From assembly GCA_027943245.1 (NCBI GenBank), contig JANDJZ010000234.1, positions 1-64,000 on the forward strand: 64,000 bases of DNA, read 5' to 3'. A program made the translations under genes and the position numbers. Below are positions 34,182 to 47,220 of the stretch, piece by piece. Origin of the DNA: Acanthamoeba sp. SK_2022b. Lineage: Eukaryota > Discosea > Longamoebia > Acanthamoebidae. How positions within the stretch are numbered: the stretch's first letter is position 1; the number at the start of each line of letters is the position of its first letter. Under the pieces are notes generated by a model that saw only the letters and a list, made by a program, of their open reading frames with translations, was not told the origin of the DNA and searched no databases.

Positions 34182-35071
34182 TGGTTAGCAAGGTATGAGG
34201 GAGATGGAGGTGGAGGTGGAGGTACCCGAGGTGTGCAGGATGTAGAGGTCGTTGAGGAGGCGGCCCTGCTCGTCCTTGCCGCCGAATATGTACACCTTCG
34301 AGCCCACCGTGGCGGCGGCGTGTCCGGTCCTCCTCGCGGGACAGTCGCCCTTGACCCGCACCTCGCGCCACTGCATCACGCCTGCTCCACCGTGAGAGCA
34401 GCCCACAATCACGCAACGCACGCAACGCAAGGACACTTACCGGTTTCTAGCACGTAGAGATCGTTGGAGAAGATGGTGGCGGACAGGGCCCCGCCAAACA
34501 TGTAGAGGCGGTTGCCCACGGGCGAGAGCGTGTGGCCACACCTCGGCGCCGGAACCGAGCCCGAGCACTCCAGCAGCGATGGCGCCAAGCTCACTGTCAC
34601 CGAGCGACGCAGTTGATTGGCTCGGTGCTCATGCATTCGCGCACACAACCACATACACGCACACACATCACGAGAAGAGGAGTCGAAGCAGACCTGTGTT
34701 GAGTACGTGCGTGGCGTTGGTGAGGGCACCTGTGCGTGGGTTGATGCCACCAAAGGCGAACACGTGCGACCCCACGCACGCCACGGCGGACGACCGCCAG
34801 GGCAGACCAGAACGCGAGCCGGCGCGCAGCGATAAAGGCGACCATCGCCTGCTCTCTGCTCAAGCAACCCCATCAGCCTTTATTTTTTTCGAAAACATAA
34901 AATAAATGATCAAAATAAAATTAATTGGAAAATAAGGTCAAGGGCAGTGCCCAAGTTGTAGGACGAGACGCCGCCGCCCAGAAGGAGCATTTCGGTAGGC
35001 CCCACAACGACCAGGCTGTACTCGTGCCCCATCGCAGTCGGTGCTGGCGTGCCGCTCCCTCTCTCCAGCAT
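31850..35071 (-). CDS. Kelch-BTB-BTB protein, LZTR1-like architecture, 766 aa
   Basis: Ten exons in phase: 35071-34951, 34855-34694, 34593-34441, 34381-34226, 34111-33947, 33852-33781, 33670-33611, 33495-33395, 33262-32826 and 32723-31850. Five of the first exons each carry about one Kelch blade, with the motifs MLLLGGGVSSYNL, SHVFAFGGINPRTG, NRLYMFGGALSATIFSNDLY, SKVYIFGGKDEQGRLLNDLY and TRLLVHGGVIID. Two BTB domains follow: ASDVTFLVQGQAIQAHRCVL and RDITFVVQQRRIATYKCVLL. The second is split by a ~90-residue Ser/Pro-rich insert and a run of 13 Glu. In animals LZTR1 is a CUL3 adaptor that ubiquitinates RAS-family GTPases. A similar adaptor role is inferred from architecture. Intron 1 uses a GC donor (TTGG|GCACTG), which restores the Kelch consensus across the junction. 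Confidence 0.88.
33266..33340. repeat. (TGTCG)15 pentanucleotide repeat
   Basis: Fifteen perfect TGTCG units ending about 55 nt inside the intron between exons 8 and 9 of the Kelch-BTB gene. The repeat abuts the acceptor: the exon begins at 33262. Confidence 0.96.
34120..34179. repeat. (CA)n microsatellite in Kelch-BTB intron
   Basis: About 30 CA units next to the acceptor of exon 5 (transcript strand TG), which starts at 34111. Confidence 0.95.
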
Positions 35072-35164
35072 TTCTGTAATGTTGTGTCTGCTCCGAAAAA
35101 TGAACTAAAATTTTTTACAAAGTGGTTAAATTAAATTAAATTTTTGAATAATTTTATGTGGGGC

Positions 35165-38136
35165 TCAGCTCGCCGTGGTGTGGGTCCTGGGCGCGGTCGA
35201 GGGCAGGGTCTGGCCGCGGCGTCGCTGCCGGGACCGGTGGTCCTCCGACTCCTTGGCGTCGTACTCCTCCCGCTGCACCGCCTCGACCGATCCGTAGACG
35301 AACGCGTCGGCGCCCTTGGCCTTGCCTTCGCTCTTCTTCGTTCTCTCCCTTTCCTTGTTGCCCTTCCTTCCCGCCTCCTTCTCCTTCTCTCTCCTCTTCT
35401 CCTTCTCCTTGTTGTTGCTCGGCTTGTCCTTGTTGCCCGCCGCCGAGTCGCCGCTGTTCTCCTTCGAGCTCTTCCTCTTGAGCAGGCGCAGGCTCGTGAA
35501 GTTCTTCATCCTCTTCATCTTGCCGCCCTTGGTCGCCGACGCTGCCGTGGTCGTCGTCGTCTCCTTGGCGGCCAAGCCTTCCTCCGTATGCTGTTGTTGC
35601 TGTTGCTGTTGTTGCTGTTGCTGTTGCTGGTGCTGCTCCTGCATTCGCCGCATCAGCCGTCCCTCTTCCTCCTCCGCGAATTTGGTGATGGCCGAGAGCC
35701 CGAGCGACAGCGACGGCACGCGAGTCGAGTGCGACCGGCGCGGCGTGTCTCCCTCGGTTGTCTTCTTGTCGGGGGAAGACGAAGGCGAGGAGTCGTGAGG
35801 AGACGTTTGCTTGCTCTTCTTGCTCTTGTTCTTCTTCTTCTTCTCCGCCTGTCGCCGCAGCGCGACGCTGGCGCTGCTGCTCAGGAGCGAGTCGGGCGAG
35901 GAGGCGCTCGTCCGCTTGCCGTCGCCCTCCGAGCGCAGCAGAACGGACACGTCCTCCACGCCTAGTCTCATCACCGACATGCCCGACGCGAGGTTGGACG
36001 ACGACCCGTCCACAGCCCCCTTGCGGCCGGCCATCGAGCCTAGCAGGTCGAACATCTGTTGTTCAAATAAGTACAGCAAATAAATAATAAATGATAAATG
36101 ATAAATAAATAATAACATGTGGTGTCGCACGTGGTGTGCACATACCAGGGCAGGAGGGGCGGACTGGGTCCGTTCGATGGCGATGGCCAAGAGCTGGTCC
36201 GCAGCTCCGACGACCCACGATCCCGCGGAGAGGGAACACTGCACCAGTTCCTCCCCGATGTCCTTGAGCTCCTCGGGGCGGAGCTCGTACTCGGTCCAAC
36301 TTCTCGCGGCGGGAGAGCAAGAAGAAGCGTTGAGTTGTCGAAAACTGTCCAAAGTGACAACAAACGCAAGGGAGAAGGAAGGGCGTACAGCACGAGATGC
36401 GTGAGGAGAGTGAGGACGGGCATGATCCAATCCGTTCGCCTGCGCGCGCCTCGCATGAACTGCAGCGACAGCTCGAGCGCGTATGCGAAGTCGTCCCTGG
36501 TCGGGAAAGCAACCAAGAAGGACTCCATGAACGTCTGCATGAGCCCGTTGAGGATCGTGACATCGCCGTCGGCCGGCGAGGAAGCGTTCGCCGGGTCGTC
36601 GTCGCTGGTGTTGCCGTCGTCGAATGAAGGGAGCGCTGCGAGGAACTGGCTGTAGATGCTCGCCACGGTGTCGACAAGCGTTGACCCGACACAGTGCGCC
36701 ATTGGCCGCACGTGGTTGAGATAGAATTCGGTGCTTTCGCGTATGATTCGCTTGACTTGCTGCAGCCCCGACGCCCTCCCTCTTCGATGCGCCCCGTGGC
36801 TGCGGAGCAACTGGTCCAGCACGTCCCGATGGCATCGGTTGCCGTCGCCGTCGCCGTCGCCGATCGTCGGTGGTCGACTGCCGTTGCGCGCCGCCATCTC
36901 GAGCATCAGACTTCGCATCTCCTTGATTTCGGACGACGTGCTCTCCCGGACGACGTTGGCGCGATGCTGCAGCTCGTCATCGCACTCGTCTTCTTGATCG
37001 TCGTCGCTGTACACGAGGTCGCAGCTGCGCGCCGAGTCGCTGCGCTTCACAGCGCTGCCGGCTCCGCAGACATCGCCGGGCCAACGATCGTTGGACGACG
37101 AGTAGTAGTCGTAGGAGGCGAGCACCACGTTGACCAGATCGAGCCACAAGACCGACTGTGTTGCTACGGCGAGGCTCTGGTCAGCCTCCTGCGTCTCGGC
37201 GTACTGTTGCTGGTAGACGCGGTACAGAAGCTTCAACGCCGCCAGAGACTCCTGGCGTGGTAACAGAGAGAACCGGGGGGGAGGGGTGGGTGAGCGTAGA
37301 GCTCTCTCTCTCTCTCTCTCTTTCGAAACCAGACATGAAACGAGGGAGCAAACCGTGAGCTGGTGTGGATGCCTGGCCACGGCGTCCATCAGGGTGAAGA
37401 CCACGCATTTGGCCAACGGCAATCGTGTAGCGGGACGGTGTGCGAGATGAGGTTGAACGCTCCAGAGCTTGCTCAGCGACGGCAGCATCTGCAGCAGAGA
37501 GGCGCCCAATAATGCCGACGGGGTAAGGGCGGAGCAGGAATAGGCGGGGCGAGGCTACTACACGAGCGCTTTACCTCCTGTAGCGACGGGAGAAAGGTGG
37601 TCGGCCGCTTGTTCCACAGGCCCGAGAGCAGGGCGAGGCCCGCGCGGTAGTGATTGGCGTGCTCGTGGAGGCGGAAGGGGTGACCCTCGCCGGCGACCCG
37701 AAGCAACGTCACGCCGAGGGAGAAGCCCTCACGCAGCGCCACCGACGGAGAACACTGTAACGAAACGCGTAAGCAGTTGTCGCGACCGGCGCAAATGGCG
37801 GAGAGGAGCACACGCGTACTTTGTCCAAAAGCTTGATGAGAGTGTCGTAGAGCAACTGAGACCTGATGGACGTGTCTATGTAGCGAGGCGGGTTGCTGGA
37901 GTCGTCGCCGCCCTGCCGATGCGCCAGCAGGCTGCAGGCGCTGAGGGAGCAGACGAGGGCGTGGGCCACGCGCCGCACGTACGCGGGAGCAGCCGGCGCA
38001 GGCACGTGGGCCGCTCCTCCCAGCAGCTGGAACAGCTGCAGCGAAGGCACGGCGATGTCCGCTTCCTCCGCACGCAGTCCCCACTCAAGGGACAGGCGCG
38101 CCCAGTTACGACGCAGCTCTGGCCTGTGGTCGAACA

Positions 38137-38212
<76 letters not shown>

Positions 38213-38585
38213 CGTTGGTGATGCGTGGCGATCCTTTGCATAAGTGCTCGATGGCGCGTGATGGAGACCGTACGTGATGTGGGCCAGGTGAGGGACCACG
38301 CGGGAAAGCGACGCGAGAAGGGAGTGGCCCGGGGCGGGATTGCGTAGTTCCTCCACCATTTCGTCGATGAAGCGGAAGTACGGCGACAGGCCCGGGGCGG
38401 CAGCCTGCGGTTGCGGTTGCGACCCCGCGCCTGCGTCGGCCGAGAGGACCGCGCTGTCCTCCTGGGCCCGGGAGGCGCTGATGCTGCCCGTGACCCACGA
38501 CGCGGACGCGTTGCGCCCCACATCCTTGCGAACTGAGCCCTGGGGCTTGGCCTTGGCCTCGACTTCGTCGTCGTCGTCGTCGTCG

Positions 38586-38624
<39 letters not shown>

Positions 38625-41600
38625 ACGATGTCGCGCAGCTTTTTGACCGCGCTGTCGTCGCGTTGGTGGGAGGGAGAGCTGGTGAGGGAAAAGAGCCGGG
38701 CCGACACCGACGACGCCGAAGAGGCGAACGATTTCGGCGACGAGATGGGAGACAGCGAAGAGGACGAGGTCGGGAAGAAGTGGTGGTCGTTCGATCGGCT
38801 CCTTACGGTTTGCTCCAAGGCCGGCACCGCCGGCGTCGTGTGAGAGCGGCCGGCGCGAGAGAGCGACAGCGAGATCGACGAAGCCCCCGCGGGTGCAGGC
38901 AACGCCCGGGGGGGATGGAGCTCATCAATCCTTGCCTGCAGCGCCTTCTTGGGCTTGGCCTCCGCGAACGCCTGCCGTTCCTTCGAGCGCGAAGCAGATC
39001 GACGTGGCTGCTGCGCGACAGCGAGCGACGCGCTGCCGCGGCCACTCCCGCCAGTCTCCCCGTGAGCCACGGCGTGGGCCAACAGGTTCTCGGGCAGCGT
39101 AGCCGAGCGCCCCCTGCTCAGGGGCCTGCCGTGGTCCGTCGGCTCGTCCTTGGTCGACAACCGCTGCTGCTTAGTGATGGTCTTGCTGCGCACGCGGCCC
39201 ATCAGTAGACTGCGGCGCCGCGGCGACTCGCTCTGACCGGGCAGCGAATCGTCCTTGTTGTGGGCCTTGTCCCTTTTGAAGCTTCGCTGCGAGATCGACT
39301 TGAGGTTGAGGAGGAACTTGCTCTTGGCGCTCGCTTGAGGCGTCTCGGTCTCGGACGAACACGAACCGGAGCCGCCGCTCCGGGGAAGTCCACAGCCCTC
39401 CCGGGGAGCTCCCGACCTTGCCTCGCTGCGGGACGAGCGCAACGTTGGCTCTCGCGTAGAAGAAGAAGCAACAGAACTGAGTCGCTTGCGGTTCGTGGGT
39501 GTGGCGGTCGTCGACGGCGAGGAAACGGAAGCCAACGAGAAGGACGAAGACGACGACATCGATGATGAAGGGGAGATCTGCAGCGAAAACGACGAGAGGC
39601 GAATCGACGACGACGAGTTGGACGTGGGGAGCGGCAAGTTCTCGACAGCTCTGGCCCGGTGGTCGGGCGCCACATCGTCGCAATCCGGTAAGACCACCTT
39701 GGCCACCGCAAAGAGCAGGTTGAGCAGGAAGCGCTTGCCGAGAGGCACACTGGCCGGCGACACGTTTGCGTTGCTGGAGAAGAAGATGACCAGGGCGTTC
39801 TGGAGGGCCAGAGCGAAGCAGGGATGCTCGAAGATGGAGCTGCCGTCCTTGGCGGCGGTCGTGCTGCTGGCAAGGGGAACGTCCATGAGGAAGTGGAAGA
39901 TGATCTCCTCCTTTCGCAGGTAGGAGAAGGACGACGACGATGCGGTGTAGTCTCGCAGACGGTTTATCAGGCTGTCCAGCAGCGCGGAGCGGCAATCGCC
40001 CTTGGCCAAGGCTGAATCGATGTGTCGCGGTCAGTTGCAACTATGCGCTCTGGAGCACTGAAGCGTTGAAGGGGCACGTACAGGAGCACACGTTCTTGCC
40101 CAGAGCGAGGCTTGCCCCATGCTCTGACGGCGTGGCCGAGAGGACGCGACCCGCGAGAAAGTCGATCAAGGCAGGCATGCTCACCGACGCGTTGGTTGAC
40201 GACACCGTGGCCATCCACAGGCGCTCGAGGGCCCGGGTGAGGTCACCGTGAGACCACAGGATCAGACTTAGCCTGCATCGCATAACAATCAACATTTGGC
40301 GGTGGCCAGTCAGTAAGCGTTCATTGTATGTGCAATAGACGGCTCTTTGTGGTTCAATACTGGAAGAGGATTTCGACGATCTCGTGCGCTCTCTCGCGGG
40401 CATCGTTTGACGAGGCCCGTGCAAGCTGGCTCCCATAGTTGCGCGTCCATGGAGCCAGGCACTGCGCAGAACCAAAGAGTCAACCAACAACGCGCTGGCA
40501 TTCGAGCAATGGGCGCGATGATGAGATCCACAAACACACCTTGAGGATGCGGGCAGAGTGGGAGAGGCGGGTGGTGCGAATACAAGAGGCGACCTGCCTC
40601 AACAGGAGGGCGGAGCGGGACGGATAGGCTTTGGCCAAGCGCTCACTGAATCTGTGAGCTCGTCCGCGCATCAGACACTCGTGGCTGCTCTTGCCTGTGG
40701 GCAAGAAATCCACCAGGTAGTTGCAGGCTGTCTCGCTACGCTGCGCCACGTGAAGCTGCAGCTCCGCAAAAGTTAGTTTGAATATAATAAAACACAAAAT
40801 AATACAAAATAATATAATACAATTCTTTCTAATATTCTCGTTGCCGGTGCACACCTCGATATGATCAGCGAGAAGACCGCCCTGGCGCTGGAACTGTTCG
40901 TCTTCGGAACAGAGGGCCCAAATGCAGAGCAGGACGCTGGGGAGAACACAAGTGGGTAGATGAGCGAGAGGACATGGCAAATGCCAAGCAGGGAAAGAGA
41001 GCAAGCGTACACGTCCTCGAACATCTTGGGGGGAGCCATTTGGAGCATGCTCAGGCTGATGCTCTGCCTGACGGCTTCGAGATAGGCCAAGCGAAGCGCC
41101 ACGACACTCTCAGGTCCGCCTGTGTGTCGCCAGTTTTCGTTAGCACTCCAACAAACGGAGAGTTTGCTGTAAACGACGAACTCACCCATTTGAAGCCGCT
41201 GGCGTTGCAGACACGAGGAGAGCGGCTTGCCGCCTACCCGCATGAGCGCGACCTCGCTCTGGCGAGCGTTTCGCGTGAAAGAGCCAAGGCGCAATGGGTA
41301 GCATCTGCCCATGTGTACGAGACCGTCGACGATGGCGGAGGCGATCCGTGTGTCGACGCTCTTGCGTGTGAGCACCAGCGAAATGAAGAACAGCTCAATC
41401 TTGAGGGAGAGCAACGAGCTCGCTGTTAGTCGTGAGGGAGTACTCTCAGGGAAAGGCGTCCTCACCTCGTCCACGAAGCCGTCGGTTGCGTCAGAGTCGA
41501 GGAGAGATGATGCGGCCCGCAGGACTTCGAGGATGAGCCCGGCCTCCTCGTCGGTGGTGAGTTCGCAGGCGTCCCACGTGAGCTCGCTGATGCTGGCCTT

Positions 41601-44600
41601 ACGCTCGGAGCCACTGCTGAATCTGAGTTCATCTCTGGCCTCCTTTTCGATGGTCTCGTCAATTCGTTGGACGACATCCTTTTTGCCTCCGCCATCTGCG
41701 CCCGAGTGGGTGATGAAGCTCAGCAGGCCGCGCGATGACGACGAGCGTGGCGATTTGGCCGTCGACACCGATCGCCGCCGCTTTGGGAGCGGCAGCAAGG
41801 AGGCCAAGAAACCCAGCACAGTCTCCGCGGTGGCCGTTACCTCGATATCAGCACCTGGCGTGGTACCATGTTACGTGAGGAACGGGAAATCCGAGCTGGC
41901 CACCACCCACTCACTTACCCATCAGTCGCACAACCTTGTTCACCACTACGGCGGCAGCGAGTCTCGTGGATGACGGGATGACCGGATTGACTCTGTTTAA
42001 AAATATCATATTTTAGTTGTGTGAAGCACTCTCGCCGCTAGGGATACGTCTACCTGAGCTGATAGTCGACGGTGTAATCGAGCCAAGCATTCACGGCACA
42101 CACAAACATATCTCGCATTTGCTCTGAGGCGCTGACGTCGTCGTCGCTCGAGTATTGGGCAAGGACGCTGAAAAGCTCCACGTTGCCTCGCTGAGGTCCA
42201 CAATTAGTCATACGAACTCAAACGAAGAAGCGCGTAAGTAACGGTTACCTGAGTGTACAGAGGGTTGATCTCCTCGCACAACGAAGTCCCTGCTTCGGGA
42301 CAGAATAGGTTGGTGGCGGCTGAGGGCTGAGTCTCCAAGCTCGAATCGCCACAGATCGTTTTCAGATGGTGCAGGAGGCGGTCGATGCAGTAGGGCTGCA
42401 CGCGCAACGCCGAGCCCTCCTTCCACAGGGGGAGGCCACGATGGCCGGAGGGCGTAGAGCTGCAATTCTTGTCCTGCGCAGTGCCGGTGGTCAGTAGGCC
42501 GATGAGGTAGTCGCTCATCTCCGGGCTGCGATTGAGCATGGCGGCCACATGGCGGAAGAGCCTGTCCACACTGGTTTGATTGGCTTCATTCAGCAGCGCA
42601 GGTTCGTTGGCCTCTGTAAAGGCAGAAGACATCAGTCAGAAATGTGCTCCTCGCAACACACAGAGGAGAGGCGTACGCGCGGAGCCCTTTTGGCCAGGTC
42701 GGTTCAACTCTGGCTGGAAGATGGTGGGGAGGGCCAAGAGAAGGAAGCGGAGATGATTCTTCCACTCCAGCAGCTTCTCAGGCTCCGCGAACACGCACGA
42801 TTCGCCGCCGATATCGAAGATGCTCGACTGACAGCGTGCTAGCTGTACCCAGCTGCTGTAGATCACCCCAGCAAGCTCCTGGAGAATGGAAATGAAGTCA
42901 GAGAGGTCCAAGTCAACACAAAATGCTGAGGGCTGGCATTACCGTTTGTTTGTGCTCCAAGATGTGGGTGAGTGTGGGCGACCACATGTGCTCCTCGCTG
43001 TCCTCTGCCATGGTCTTCTTGATCTCCCTAACAAGAAGACATGCATGTCGTGTGATCGATTCGCGCTGCCTGCCGATCATATCGCTTGTGAGTTGACGCA
43101 TGGCATACGATCAAAGATCAGTGACCCACCTGAACACACGAGAGTTGAAGAGCTCGAGCACGGCGATGGCTTTGCTCCTGACCGTATAGTAAGGAGATGT
43201 GAGCCAAAGCAGGCATACGGCTTCTATCCTGTGCCGAAGTTCTCGCCACTGCGCGTGGGCCGGCCGGCTGCTGCGGCCAGAGAGCATGGCCAAGGTGGTT
43301 CTTGAAGGAAGAGGCGGAACGAGTTGCAGGTAGGTTTCCAGAAGTTCGATCACGTTCTGTAGGTGACGCTCGCGAACCGATCTTACGTTCGACGTGCTGA
43401 CAATGAACTCCCTTTGGACATCGCCGTCCACCTGAAACCCAAGCCTCAAGTAAATGGTCGTTCTCCAAGGGTGATACCAATGAACCTTACCTCCTGCTCG
43501 GCGAGGTCCTCGAGAGGAACGATGACCGACGAAAGGCCCGCCAGGAGCACCTCGTCACCGTATTTGGCCATCATAAAGGCCAAAGCGTTGATTCCTGCGC
43601 GTCTTTCTTCGCCTCCTGCGGTCCGTGCGAGTGACCGCACGATACGCAAAGTGATCTGATCTCATCGTCGATGAGCGTCCACGTTACAAACTACACGAGC
43701 GCACGCAGAAGAGGACGCGTACTCGCTGTCGGGAGGCGGTGTCCGGTATGTCGAGAAACGGGACGCACTTGAGAATCCCAGAAAGCACGCGAGGCTCGGA
43801 TGTCTCGTCCCAGATGCTGTTCAGGAAGGTCAGGAACTTGACCTGATAGGGTTGCATCTGTTGATACACACAAGAACAACCTAAGTACAAGTGGCCTCCG
43901 ACCTTTGTTCTGGCGGCAGGGAACAAGGGCCCGTACGAGGTCTGCTCGATGCTTGAGCATGTACGAGAGAACGCAGAGGCCGAGAGCAAGCTGGTGAGCT
44001 GCTGCGTCCGTCCTCGATTGAGGCAGTTGGAACAACACCATCGCAACGCCCAGTTGTCCATCGCGCTGTGCCTGTGTATGAAGGTCCCTCCATGTCAGGC
44101 ATCCTGTGATGGAACGGGACTAAGGTGAAACGCGTACGATTGCTTGTGCAATGCGCTCATGTAGATGATATTGCTCGTCGGATATGACCGAGCTGTCGAA
44201 GCCGAAGAGAGATTGCGTTGCGATCTGCATCTGTCGACTGTAGTTTTCTCCTCCTTCTTGCACGTAGGCATCGCTGAGCGTCTGGATGAAGGTGAGCAGC
44301 AGGCTCAAGTAGTGATGTGGCGATGATGAGAGTAGCTGCGTTGAATTGGATGGTGGAGGGACTGGCGCAGTCGATGACGATGACGAGGAGCACGAGCCGC
44401 CCAGCGAGACGCTCACGTCCTTTTTACCCTTATCCCCGATCGAGAGTGATCGCTGCTTCTCTCGACTTCGCGGTGTCTTCTGTTCCTCAGCGATGCCCAC
44501 CTCGCTTTTGACTTCTCGTTCTCGATTCTTCCTCATATTGGAGATCAAACGTGTGACGAGGCTTTCTCCGTGCTCATCGATAAACTCGCGGTTGGCCAGA

Positions 44601-46297
44601 GTCGTCATGGTCACCATCAGCGCATAGCTGAATGCGGCGTAGCTTTCTTTCTTCTGCGTCCACTTTGTCAACACAGCATAGATGCCTGCGAGAAGGGGAG
44701 GCAAGCTCAGTCAGCTGACGACGTAATTCAGAAACCGGAGGAGGTGCGAACCGCGGTACAAGGACTGAACTGATCGTGCAGCTCGGCCATGCGTGGAAAG
44801 TCAAGCCAGGCGTCTACTTGACCCATGACGTGCTTGAAGATGTGGTTGAGCGTATTGCAGATTTCAAGTCTGAGAGCAACCCGTTTCCGGGGAAGTGGAC
44901 AGGCGGTGAGAGGCCATCAAGGAGGCAGTGGAGAATGCCACAAGCCTTGCCGTATAGGTACCGCAAAGAATGACCTCGCGCTTTGAGCATGAGTTGGCGA
45001 CAGTACGTCATGAAGAGGATGGTGGTGTTGATTTGTGGCACCGTGCGCACTCCAAAGTCGAAGTGTTTCTGCACCAACCAAGTGTGGGAATGTAAATGTG
45101 CGGCTGAGGTGAGCAGGAGGTGTAGGATTAAAGGTTACCATGCCCCTCTGGTAGTAGATGTAGGTCGAGTCGTGCGACTTGATCGTAATCATCTTGTTCA
45201 TGAAGAGCTGGCACAAGTCTCGCAGGTGATAACGCGACAGGATACCCAGCACGAACCCGATCGCATGGCGTACCGCTGCAGTCAAGTGAACGTTTGGCAT
45301 CCTGAACAAGCATCGTGTAGATAGCTGCTACGAAACAAATAGAGGGAGTGTATACGTACGTGGCGACTGTTGAGGGCTGAGCATGTCGAAGCAGAACTCC
45401 ATCACCTCCTTCGGTATCTCTTCCATCGCACTACATAAGAGACGGCAAGGTGAGCTACAAGAGTTGAACTCCTATGAGGATATGAGGAAGGTCGCGTACA
45501 CGTTGTGACGGTTCGAGTGGAGCAGCTGAGCAAGTACGAGCACATAAGACAGCTGTGCTGTGTCGTACGGACAATCCGGACAACCCGCCTCGCAGTAGTT
45601 GCAGAAGGCGTCGTGGGTGAAGCGGAGCTCGCTTGCTGCCTCGTCGAGCGGATTGATCTTTTCCTCATCTTGCAGCAAGAGTGCTGCGGCAATGCCGTCA
45701 CTCTGCTTTAACGCGCTCTTTGTGGCTTGGTAAATCTTACCAGCATTTCTGGCCACGAGGTTCTTGCGTGTTGAAGATTGCTTGCTTGACAGATCGACGG
45801 GTTGGCCACCACTCGCTGCATCCGTAGATTCTCTTTCCGTGCCGGCGGAGGCAGGCACAGAAGAGAAGATATACTGTCGACATAAAGACGAAGCGCAAGA
45901 CCGAGGGACAAGGGCGGTCACCGCGAACATGAAGCTGTCGTGATCAGCGAGAGAGAGCTGGCACAGACAGCGGCTAGCGACGGTCAAGGCCTCGTCAACT
46001 TCTCCACGGGTCCACTCGGCTACCTGCTCGGAGAACTGTGAGACATCCAGGAGCCAGGGATGGTGGACGTGAGGCGTACAAACCTGTTGAGCTTTGTCGG
46101 CGAGGTAGGAAGGCACACATCGGAGGAAGTCATGTGCAGAGGGAGCGTCTCGCCGGTAGAGAAGCACTTCTGTCTGCTCCAGCACTTCCCTGCTTGCCAC
46201 CACCGGTGAGAACCGTCAAGTGTGTACATGAGGCAAGTGGACCAAGAGCTGCCTCTTACCGTAGCAGATCCACGTTGGCGCACGTCTGGTGCTCCAT
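35165..46297 (-). CDS. giant uncharacterised protein, 31 exons, ~2,958 aa
   Basis: Thirty-one exons from 46297 to 35165 join with consistent phase and total 8,877 nt. Key exons: 46297-46260, 46035-45500, 44685-44138, 43431-43130, 42613-42249, 41854-41466, 40011-38274 (1,738 nt), 37251-36389 and 36055-35165. The start is MEHQTCANVDLLR. Most of the chain is predicted helical, with amphipathic HEAT-like segments such as RHAIGFVLGILSRYHLRDLC and FVLLTKWTQ-type helices. No GTPase, kinase, Rap-GAP or zinc domain is seen. A Cys-rich spot CNYCEAGCPDC sits near residue 215. Disordered inserts include poly-Asp (38565-38630), poly-Gln (35590-35640) and a Lys-rich tail. Large scaffold families such as Furry or UNC80 have comparable size and helix content, but I see no diagnostic motif, so I leave it unnamed. 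Confidence 0.8.
38141..38211. repeat. (TG)n microsatellite in intron of the giant gene
   Basis: About 35 TG units in the intron between exons 25 and 26, ending near the acceptor side of exon 26. Confidence 0.95.
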
Positions 46298-46652
46298 CCC
46301 TGTTTTGCACTCTCTACTCCTACGTCGTCCTTCCTTCTTTACACCTAGTTCCACTTCTACTGCCGTTGGCGTAGTACAGTCACGGGCTCTGTCGGTACAC
46401 AGGTGTTGAAGTAGTAGTAGGGGCAGGGTTGACTCAATCAGGGCCCCTTGTTGGTGACCTGGAAACCCTCCTCTCCCCTTCCCCCTTCCCCCTGGTTTTC
46501 TCGGTCGGACTGGCGGGTAACGCGATCGCCCAAAGGGGCAACGACTGGACTTGGACCCAGCACACTCGCGTGTGGACACGAAGCACACATACAAAGACAA
46601 CAAGGGAATGCTTCAATGGATACGCTGCTGACGTCAGCATGAACTTGAACTA
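46298..46652. other. intergenic region upstream of the giant gene
   Basis: 355 bp between the giant gene start and the COG7 stop, both on the minus strand. A pyrimidine-rich run (CTCCCCTTCCCCCTTCCCCC) lies at 46472-46491. No coding ORF is convincing. It should contain the giant gene's promoter and the COG7 3' UTR. Confidence 0.45.
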
Positions 46653-47143
46653 CTACTGCAAGGCGCCTCTGATCTTGGCGATCTGCGCGCGGTAGGTGGC
46701 CACGCCGCCGATTGCCTCCTCGTCTGCTGTGCCAGTGTCCGCCATGAGCCTGTCGAGAAGAAGAGAGTCAAGGAGGGAGGGCCAAGCCTAGCAAACTACG
46801 CCGCCTCAAAGACGCGCAAAGGCCACGGACGTACTCGCTGACGGGGACCTCGAGCAGGTGCTGGATGGCCGCCAGGGACTTGGCCGGCGTCACGCGGAGG
46901 GCGCTCAAGATCGTGCACAGGTAACCTGCCACACGATGGCCACATCAATGTGCGTGCGTGCGTGCGTCGGCGTGCGTGCGTCGGCGTGCGTGCGTGCGTG
47001 AGTGGCGTCTATGCAATACGTACGGATGTCGGCTGCAAGCTGCAGGGAGCCCTGGTTCGTCAGCACCGGGATCTCGAGGATGCGCTGGACGTAGAGGGAC
47101 ATCGTGCCACGAGACACGGCGTTGATCCACGCCCACGCAAAGT

Positions 47144-47220
<77 letters not shown>

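Noticed and set aside
37709..40009. A separate 766-aa gene starting MAKGDCRSALL
   Set aside because: The apparent start lies inside an exon whose upstream junction (CAG|CC) matches the phase of the previous exon of the giant gene; the ORF also reads through an intron with a CA/TG tract.
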